From Spirogloea muscicola (Eukaryota; Streptophyta; Zygnematophyceae; Spirogloeales; Spirogloeaceae): a stretch of 16,967 bases of DNA. The notes beneath the pieces were generated by a model. It did no database searches. It was not told where the DNA came from and was given only the letters and a program-made list of their open reading frames with translations. The DNA lies in contig WELB01000349.1 in assembly GCA_009602725.1 (NCBI GenBank), forward strand, positions 74,453 to 91,419. Reading direction: 5' to 3'. Both the position numbers and the translations under genes were made by a program. This document shows positions 10,610 through 16,967 of the stretch, piece after piece; position 1 is the stretch's first letter, and every line of letters begins with the position of its first letter.

Positions 10610-10988
10610 CTATGCCATTTTCTCTGCCAGCACCTTCGCCTGCAGTGCAGCTAATTGCTTGAACGAAAGGTGAACCAGTCCACTGCTTCCAAAGGCGTTA
10701 AGGTCAATGAAGACTCCTCGGCTTGGTTTGGCTCATCTCAATTGAGCTCAGCTTGAGCTGCCGGAATGTCAGCTGTGGCAAAGCTGTGCATCTTGGATGT
10801 ACGTGCAAGTGCTCAGAAGCTCTGCACGTGTGGCAGCAGTCATCTTGCTGTGCCCAGGCTACACGTGATTCACTAACTGGGGCAAGAAGATGTGCCAAGG
10901 GACAGGTAAGCAGGCAGACAAAGAGCGCTGATCACAGTGCTTCTTATCAGTAGTCAAGTGTCTCGCCGTGCTATTGCCCCCTAAGGTG
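10610..10988. other. Short convergent intergenic space
   Basis: The BAR-SH3 gene (plus) and the ATP12 gene (minus) converge with 422 bases between their stop codons. Both 3' UTRs must fit here and may overlap. I see no third gene and no clear TGTAA on the minus strand for ATP12. Confidence 0.5.
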
Positions 10989-12615
10989 TCAAAAGTGGAG
11001 TAAGCGGAGAAAGAGGGATGGGCCAGCCATGCGGACGCGCATGTCAGCTATGTCCACGTCGTGTCCACCTTCGACGAAGCCCCATTCCTCCACCTGCCAC
11101 CCACACCTCCGACATGTCTTGGTCGTCAGCCTTCACCATCAGAGAGTGGCAATTGCTCCCGTGCGACAGGTGGGACAGTCAAGTTCAGCCATTCAACCCC
11201 ATGCACTGGACAACAAATCCCAGACAGCCACTGAACTACTGCGAGCTGGAAATGCACAATTCAAGGAGCCAAGTCCCTTGGAGATGTTAATGAGAACTCA
11301 AGCTCAACCTGCACACTGCATGAAGATAGACTGCTCATGCAATGAGCATGCTGGTGCTGACTAGGGCACCTGGAAGTCCTCGTCAAGCCTCGCAGCAGAG
11401 ATGGCAGCTGCAATGTCAAGGTGGCCCTCGACGACTGCGAGTGCAATCACCAACGACCGCGCAGAGCCTGCCAGCGAGTCGACGCTCGCTAGCTGCCAGT
11501 CATCCAGGCTGTCAAGGTACGCCCTCATCGCGGTCACTACTCTGTCAGGCTGGCTGGGCCCCATAATATCAGCTGAATGTGATGGCTTGGCGCCGATGTG
11601 GGCCCCTACCTTATCAAGGATAGGATCCCACACTTCTGCCTGCTTGTCTGCAAATACATCAGCACAATTGATTCCTTTGAGGACGATCAAGCATGGCGGC
11701 CTTTGACACGGGCAGTCCTGAAGCTTGCAAGGGACATCAGACGTACTAAACTCAGGTTCCAGCTTGAGACTGTCAAGGGTCGCAAAGTACTCGTCTTGTG
11801 CAGCAGTTCCTCGATAGAATGTGAGAGGGAATGAGGACCTGCCAGGGAGGAGGGTTCTGGAGCTCGCACACACAGTGAGTCGGTGTGGAAGTACTTGAGC
11901 AGCGTGACTATCACCCGCTCGCGGTCTGTTGCGATCTGGTCGATCGCCGTAGCGGCAAGCTTCATGAGGGGCATCGTAAATGGTCTCACCGACATGGAGT
12001 CCTGAACCCAGATGAAGATGGCGGCAGCATTAGCAGAATTTAGCGCCGGCGTCAACCAAGGACGCCTGTTGCAGCGCCAGCGCCTGCCGCAGCACTTTAT
12101 CGTGCCTCAGAGCTCGTGCTGGGCCACATGGGTGCTGCGTGGGCAGCCCAGCCAAGGCCGCTACTAGCTCCGCTGAGCTGCCAAGATCTCTGTCCTGCTC
12201 TGCAGACTGTGGTCCAAGTCACAATCACTGGCGGCATTCGATGCCTGCACCCTGCGAGCTGCGAGCTGAGATGTACTCCTGGCAGACTCTCGGCCGCTGT
12301 CAAGTAGCCTGGCTGAGAAGGCGTCTACCGAATGCAGCGGCTTGGGTGAGCGCCAGCCGCGACCTTTAAATAGAACGGGAGAGATAGCGACCAAAGGCGG
12401 CAACTTGGCACCTGCCACTCCCACTCGGAAGCGATGGCCATGGCCAGCGCACGCGACGGCACCACCAGCGGCCGCCGCGCTGGCGTCTGCAGCTCGCGGC
12501 CGTCCAGCAGTACCGCGTACCCGCCGCCGTCGCCGCCGCTGCCGCCGCCGCCGACGGTGGAGCTGGCGGGCGCGGCGTGGGCCCGCTTGTAGAGGCGCCT
12601 GGCAGTCCCGTCCGC
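10989..12615 (-). CDS. ATP12: ATP12, mitochondrial F1-ATPase assembly chaperone (5' partial)
   Basis: Exons: 12615-12412 (5' end missing), 12001-11839, 11647-11370, 11093-10989. All three introns are GT-AG and in phase, giving 249 visible residues. Family landmarks appear in order: RRLYKR, then YAVLLDGRELQTPARRPLVV, SRALAMAIASEWEWQ, RPFTMPLMKLAATAIDQ, YFHTDSLCVRAPEP, EVWDPILDKVGAHIGA, LDSLDDWQLASVDSLAGSAR, AARLDEDFQ, and the C-terminal signature WGFVEGGHDVDIADMRVR. ATP12 binds free F1 alpha subunit in the matrix until it pairs with beta; that role is family knowledge. A Gly/Ser-rich insert (about visible residues 21-32) separates RRLYKR from YAVLLDGR and looks lineage-specific. The transit peptide and start codon are absent: the frame runs into an N and a 59-T tract, and no minus-strand ATG exists between that tract and the CstF50 start. 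Confidence 0.92.
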
Positions 12616-12616
12616 G

Positions 12617-12618
12617 TN

Positions 12619-12677
<59 letters not shown>
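12617..12677. other. Ambiguous base plus 59-T tract, probable assembly or sequencing artefact
   Basis: One T, an N at 12618, then 59 uninterrupted T sit inside very GC-rich DNA, with a CGCG/GCC-rich stretch on the right side. The tract falls within the ATP12 reading frame exactly where its mitochondrial transit peptide and ATG should be. A homopolymer this pure next to an N points to failed sequencing of a GC-rich segment, not a biological poly(A) tail. The true length hidden here is unknown. Confidence 0.8.
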
Positions 12678-12679
<2 letters not shown>

Positions 12680-12827
12680 GCGCCGCGCGGCGGCGCCGCC
12701 GGCGCCGCCAGTGGCTCCCAATGGAGACTTGGGCGGGATTTGGGATTGGGATTAGGGTTCACGAAGTAGGGTTGGCTGCCTCTCGTCCGTGCCCGCCGCC
12801 GCCGCCGCCGCCGGCGCGGGCGCGGCA
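12678..12827. promoter_or_regulatory. Short divergent promoter of ATP12 and CstF50 with telomere-like G-rich tract
   Basis: At most about 210 bases separate the ATP12 frame from the CstF50 ATG, so the promoter is likely bidirectional. From 12731 to 12773 the plus strand carries six GGG runs: GGGCGGG, then GGGATT-type units, then two AGGGTT units. Read on the minus strand these give AACCCTA/AACCCTAA, which resembles the plant telo-box found in promoters of housekeeping and translation genes. The G runs also meet the simple rule for a G-quadruplex. Function is inferred. Confidence 0.5.
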
Positions 12828-15800
12828 ATGGAGGCGGCGGCCGAGGCCGCTGCCAGGCGCCACGTGTACGAGCTGGTGGTGGCGCAGCTGGCCGGCGACG
12901 GGCTGGGCCGGGCGGCGCGCGCGGTCGCCGACGCCGTGCTCGCGCCCCTCCCGCCGGCCTCCGCACCGCCGCCGGACCGCCTCCTCGCCCTCGTGCGCAA
13001 GGTGCGACCCTATCACTCATGAGACACGCCCTCGATTTTCTCGCGGAAACGACCACCTCCGCCGCTGCCGCCATAGATGGCGGTGGCCATTGTAGTAGAT
13101 GGTAGCCATTGCTTGATCGAGCATGCGCCAGCCTCAGGCGCCGCTTTCTTAGCGCCTGCGCCCTTCTGGAGACCCCGAGCTGGCGGCACCGCAGCCGAAG
13201 CTCAGGCGCTGAGCTAAAAGCTGCGCTTGCGATGGCGACGGCGGCGGCGGCGGGGCCTCGCCAGGGCCTCGCGGCGGAGGAGAAGGAGGGCGGCAGCAAG
13301 CCGAGTGCGCCGGCAGCGGCAGCCTCCGTGCAGCCCACCGCTGCCGCCGCCGCCGCCGCACGGCCGGGCCGCGGCCTGCCGCTGACGACGCCCATTACCT
13401 TCGAGTCTGGACACACAACCACTGACGCATCTAGTGCCGACGACTTAGGGTTAGGGTTAGGGTGTGGGTTAGGGTTAACTCTACTCTGAGTTAAGGGCCT
13501 GACCTCATAGTTTAAAGGATGCAGCCAGTAGTGACGAGTTCTGGGAATTACGTCTGCTCAAATCTCGCTGCATCCGTCTTCCTGTCGCTATTATCTGCTG
13601 TCCCTCCCCCACAGCATGCGTTTGTGGGATCCTGGCTCGCATTGCCGGCTGTGGTTGCAGTTGCAGACGTCGGCCCAAGCGCTAATTTCGCCTCGATTGT
13701 GGCGACGCCACTTGTGATGGGCGCAGGGATGGAGGAGTGAAGCGGGAGCCCAAAGCCTTCCTCCACCACGCATCGCAGGCCGTGTCGGAGCACAAGGCCT
13801 GCACCTCTTTGACCTCAAGCTGCTGGCCGCTCAAGGGCTGGCAGGCATCGTGGGGTCCGGTGCAGGCCGCACCTTCTTACCTGCAGTGCGACGGTGGCAG
13901 GGTGCAGGCACGTCCGCGCGCTTCAGCGCCGACGGCCGCTGGCTCGCCACTGGCGGCGCGGACGCCTCCCTCAAGCTCTATGAGGTCGCCGGACAACGCC
14001 GCCCATGCAGCCCTCGTGGCCGCCACCTCCTGGCCCAACAGGCCCGGGTGCCGCATGGGTTCCGGCGCCGCGGAGCCCACTGCTGATGTTGCCATGCTGC
14101 TGCATTGGGGCCAGGTGGAGGCTCTCAGAGCGCAGTTTGCGCCAACTGAGGAGGGCGCTCTGGCGGAGCGCCCCAACATCCGCGTTTACCTCGACCACGC
14201 CCAGGTCCGCTGCCGACTGCCAGAGCGGGCGGCCGCCTGCTGTCTGTGGTTGCCACCACTCTGCGGTCGGCCTTGCCTGCCCCTGCAGTCAGCTGCTAGT
14301 GCTGACGGCTGCCTGGGGCCCGGGAGCGGTGGCGCATCGGCAGCGCAGCAAATAAACGACGCGGACTTCCATCCGACCACGCCCATCCTCATCTCTGCCG
14401 CCAATGACAGCACCATCAAGTGGGCTGCTGCTCATTCTGCCTTCGCAACTGCTGCCAGTTCAGCCCTTACATTGTCATAGAAAGCCTGTCATTAATGTCA
14501 GCTCCACTCAAGGGCGCTGTTAAGGAGACTACTATGCGTTGGCGCAGATTCTTTGACTTCCGGTACACCGCCCGGCAAGCCTTCCGCGTCATCCAGGTGC
14601 TCAGCCTCTCGTTCGGCCCCACCGGCAGGGCCAGGCTGGCAAGCTCGGTACATTCGCCAACAGTCGCCAAAAGCAGCAGCGCCAAAGCCTAGCGCGCTGC
14701 ATTGGTTGGTGCCGGCGCAATTTGTGGTCAGGATACTCACCGCGTGAAGTCCGTTGCCTTCCACCCCTGTGGCGAGTACGTCCTCGCTGGTGAGATGCTC
14801 TCCATCCAAGTTCCTGCAGGGTATATTGAGAAATTGGAATTTAGAGGCTTGGAAATGTGAACCAGGACTTGAGGGTAATGGCTTAAGGATTAGGCTATGT
14901 CGCCAGCACTGCTGCTGCCCTTGCCCTGCTCGGTTAAAGATAGCTGAGGCTTGGTTGTATCCCTGCGAACAGTAACTCATGGTTAGGTGAACACAGGCAC
15001 GGAGCATGCGCTGCTCCACCTCTACGATGTGAATACGTTCAAGTGCTTCCTGTCGGCGGCTGTCCAGCCGCCGCACATCGGCGGTGCTGTGAACCAGGCA
15101 AGCAGCGCTGGGCTGTTGTCACTGCAGAGCTTGCTCGCTGGCCGCTGTTGCAGTGGGGCGCTGAAGGTGTGTCTTTGCTGCCGATGGCAACTGCTCATGC
15201 CCCACTCCTGTCTCCTACCCTCTTGGTTGCTGTTGCCAGGTCCGATACAGTCAGACCGGCGCGGCGTATGCGAGCTGCCACAAGGATGGTGCCATTCGCC
15301 TGTGGGACGGCGTGACCGGGCGCTGCGTGCGTGTCCTGGGTGGGCCCGACATCAGCACCGCTGCCAGTGGTGGCGGCCCGGCCGCCGCCACCACTGGCGC
15401 AGGTGCGGCACGGCCTGAGGCAACAAGTGTGGCCTTCAGTCGAGACCAAAAGTAAGTCACTGCAGCTAGCGGTGATTATGGGGAACTGAAGTCGCGAAGT
15501 CATGCTTTGAGTGCGTTGTGGACACAAGATCTCACTATATTCTGTGGACACCAGATCTCCTTGTAAACTTCTGCCCTCGCTATGGTCCTGCAGCAGCAGC
15601 ATTGACTGTGGAGGGTTTGAGCTGCTATGCAGGTACCTGCTGACGTGTGGGCAGGATGGCACTGCTAGATTGTGGGATATTGGCAGTGGCCAGCAAGTGC
15701 AGACATACAGCGGCGGCGGCGGCAGTGGCAGTGGCAACGGTGGTGGCGACATCACACCCTCCTCTGGCCAGGTGCATGCAGCAAGCAGCAGCAGCAGCAG

Positions 15801-16204
15801 TGAGAGCAGCAGTTTCATATGCATCGAGCCATCCGTGCAGGCCTCGTCTGGCGCTGCTAACGGTTGCAGGGAGCAGGGTGGCGGCCAGGCGGTATTCGAT
15901 CATGTGGAAGAGTTGGTGCTGAGCACAAGCGGCGTGACAAATGAGGTGCGTGAGCTATGGGTGGGCAGTTCAGCCGCCAGCGCTGTACCTGCGTGAAGCA
16001 CCACAGGCTCTAAGTGATGCCAGCTGGGTAGCTCTGCAGGTGGTGGTGTGGGACGTCGTGACGGGCAAGGAGGTGGCGCGCTTGCCTTCAGGGCACACCG
16101 GCACTCCAATCACACTTGCACATTCACCGGCCGAGGCGGTATTTGCGACAGTGGGCGCCGACCATGTTGTGCGCCTGTGGGTCGAGCAGGCTGAGTCATT
16201 ATAG
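12828..16204 (+). CDS. CSTF50: Cleavage stimulation factor subunit CstF50 (WD40 protein)
   Basis: Exons: 12828-13001, 13265-13404, 13727-13796, 13901-13984, 14115-14204, 14349-14419, 14548-14596, 14732-14789, 14997-15097, 15240-15451, 15633-15945, 16040-16204. Phases close throughout, giving 508 residues. The N-terminus (VYELVVAQLAGDGL to LLALVRK, about 13-58) matches the CstF50 self-association domain, followed by GLAAEEKE and an Ala-rich linker. The WD40 blades read SARFSADGRWLATGGADASL, INDADFHPTTPILISAANDS, VKSVAFHPCGEYVLAG, VRYSQTG with IRLWDG, YLLTCGQDGTARLWDIGSG, QAVFDHVEELVLS with VVVWD, and GADHVVRLW. The protein acts in the nucleus in the CstF complex, which recognises downstream elements during pre-mRNA cleavage (family knowledge). 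It is about 75 residues longer than the human or plant protein (about 430), mainly through low-complexity inserts, including 376-431. Introns 3 and 9 appear to start with GC. The exon 3/4 junction is the least certain. Confidence 0.94.
13445..13477 (+). repeat. Interstitial telomeric repeat in CstF50 intron 2
   Basis: Three perfect TTAGGG units, one variant TGTGGG, one more TTAGGG and a final TTA run head to tail. They lie inside the 322-base intron 13405-13726, on the coding strand. The unit is the six-base type, not the seven-base TTTAGGG common in plants and many green algae. The G runs can form a quadruplex in the nascent RNA. Such arrays are often scars of telomerase-assisted break repair. 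Confidence 0.9.
13475..13494. repeat. Perfect inverted repeat abutting the telomeric array
   Basis: TTAACTC (13475-13481) and GAGTTAA (13488-13494) are perfect reverse complements around a 6-base loop. The left arm starts inside the last telomeric unit, so the two elements share sequence. The hairpin is within the same intron. Confidence 0.8.
13797..13900 (+). other. Probable GC-AG intron 3 of CstF50
   Basis: Protein similarity requires SEHK to be followed closely by SARFSADGR, but these lie in different frames. Removing 13797-13900 restores phase and the expected spacing (EHK, three residues, then the TSARFS block). It uses donor AAG|GCCTGC and acceptor GGCAG. There is no GT at a position that would serve. 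The donor is a poor match beyond its first two bases, so a sequence error is possible. Confidence 0.5.
15098..15239 (+). other. GC-AG intron 9 of CstF50
   Basis: The exon ends AACCAG and the intron begins GCAAGC, the typical strong context of a GC donor. The acceptor is TTGCCAG at 15239. The join gives AVNQ-VRYSQTG, as expected for the family, and preserves phase. Confidence 0.85.
15518..15559 (+). repeat. Imperfect direct repeat in CstF50 intron 10
   Basis: GTGGACACAAGATCTC (15518-15533) recurs as GTGGACACCAGATCTC (15544-15559), with one mismatch and a 26-base period. It lies within the intron 15452-15632 and has no evident function. Confidence 0.7.
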
Positions 16205-16630
16205 TTGGAGCACCAGGGACTGGCGGCTCAGCTGCCGTCAAGATTCATGGCGGCACTGGTGGTAAAAGCATTGGTGATTTGGTGATGTGCCATTGACGCT
16301 AGCGTCACCGCAAGCACTGCTGCGCTCGTCTGGCTGGGCAGGGATGACCACAGAAGCTAACTCATCGGAGCAGGGGTTTACGAGAGGAGCAACACCAGCT
16401 AGTTGTGAGGGCTTGGAAAACGGCGCACGCCAGCTGCCCTAGCACGAGGGTGGTTGCAGGAGAAGCGGCGGCGGCAGCGCAAGAAGCGCCACTGGTGAGG
16501 AGAGGGGTGCTGCATGCCAAGGACGAAGGGAGAAGGGGTTGGTTGGGAAGGAGTGGCGATGCATGCAACGCCCCCACTCTGGCTCTGGGCCATTGTTGTG
16601 CTCGTTAGCAAAGAGCAGCACGTCAACGGG

Positions 16631-16648
16631 CCTGCTTACAAAAGCAGG
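16631..16648. repeat. Perfect inverted repeat downstream of CstF50
   Basis: CCTGCTT and AAGCAGG form a perfect 7-bp stem around a 4-base loop. On the minus strand it includes TGTAA (16639-16635). It lies about 430 bases past the CstF50 stop and could be a 3'-end structure for either strand, or chance. Confidence 0.6.
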
Positions 16649-16846
16649 GCATGTATCCCTGATTCTGCATAGGACAGTCAGTCAGGATTTAGCAGCGCAT
16701 GGTCCCTTTGATACATGTGCCTGCTTGAGGACCCTCCCTGTACATGGGCTTGATGACGACCCTCCATCACTATGCGCAATCTCCTCATCTGCCTGCAGTG
16801 CCAGCCCAGCTCCTACAATGTCCTGGTATGGGAGCCTCTGCAGCCT

Positions 16847-16878
16847 CAGGCACGTTAGAACCCAGGCACGTTAGAACC
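16847..16878. repeat. Two perfect 16-bp tandem copies
   Basis: CAGGCACGTTAGAACC occurs twice head to tail, at 16847-16862 and 16863-16878, without mismatches. It is a simple recent duplication in non-coding sequence. Confidence 0.9.
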
Positions 16879-16967
16879 CATGAGTCATCTGCTCAGTGTC
16901 ATCATGCCCTCGAAGGAAAGAGATCGTGTATTAAAAAGAAATGTAGGCCAAATGGCCAGGTACAAAG

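Larger units (their letters stand above)
16205..16967. other. 3' flank of CstF50, no further gene recognised
   Basis: This is 763 bases without a supported gene. No TGTAA signal was spotted on the plus strand. Short open frames on both strands (plus 16539-16874, minus 16362-16577) lack motifs and splice partners. A minus-strand gene entering from the right cannot be excluded. The stretch contains a hairpin at 16631-16648 and a tandem duplication at 16847-16878, listed separately. Confidence 0.5.

Noticed and set aside
12617-12677. T tract as the poly(A) tail of a retroposed gene or non-LTR element
   Set aside because: There is an N at its edge, no target-site duplication, and no reverse-transcribed body on either side. 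It interrupts a conserved frame where sequence is missing.
12577-13095. Plus-strand frames with a long Phe run
   Set aside because: The Phe run is the artefactual T tract. The remainder is Arg/Pro-rich out-of-frame translation of GC-rich DNA.
12325-13422. 365-residue minus-strand open frame across the T tract
   Set aside because: Its Lys run is the T tract read backwards, and the upstream half is the shadow of CstF50 exons 1-2. Only 12412-12615 in this frame is real coding sequence (ATP12).
16683-16967. Possible exons of a minus-strand gene entering from the right edge
   Set aside because: A frame of about 45 codons is open and partly protein-like, but overlapping frames are equally open and there is no motif.
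1-16967. tRNA genes, CRISPR arrays, transposase or viral genes
   Set aside because: No cloverleaf-compatible sequence, spaced repeats, transposase motifs or long terminal repeats were seen on either strand.

Overview
The window is nuclear DNA from a photosynthetic eukaryote, most likely a chlorophyte green alga. The evidence is four intron-rich genes (4 to 12 exons, mostly GT-AG introns of about 120-350 bases), plant-type protein architectures, GC-rich exons and promoters, and the algal-style TGTAA motif shortly after one stop codon. I could not fix the genus. No prokaryotic features, rRNA, tRNA, CRISPR array or intact mobile element were seen.

Layout: 1 to about 3200 is poorly resolved. It holds no gene I can name, but has a good TATA box and a possible short multi-exon minus-strand gene at about 1450-2150. 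Next is a complete minus-strand gene (3328-6347, 8 exons) for an LPEAT2/LPCAT-type lysophospholipid acyltransferase with four EF-hand loops. A GC-rich divergent promoter region (6348-7764) separates it from a complete plus-strand gene (7765-10566, 9 exons) for a plant SH3P-type BAR + SH3 protein. Converging on that is a minus-strand gene (10989 to at least 12615) for the mitochondrial F1-ATPase assembly chaperone ATP12; its 5' end is lost in an N plus 59-T artefact. A very short divergent promoter then leads to a complete plus-strand gene (12828-16204, 12 exons) for the WD40 polyadenylation factor CstF50. From 16205 to the end there is 3' flank with small repeats only.

The four named genes are unrelated housekeeping functions (phospholipid remodelling, membrane trafficking, ATP synthase assembly, mRNA 3'-end formation). 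They look like ordinary gene-dense algal neighbourhood, not a functional cluster. Exon boundaries were worked out by hand: codon phase closes at every junction given, and the summed lengths (546, 370, at least 249 and 508 residues) fit the families.

The most interesting points are an interstitial TTAGGG array with an adjacent perfect inverted repeat inside a CstF50 intron, a second telomere-like G-rich tract in the ATP12/CstF50 promoter, two apparent GC-AG introns in CstF50, a Gly-to-Ala change in acyltransferase motif III, and the missing ATP12 start. I found no convincing undescribed system.
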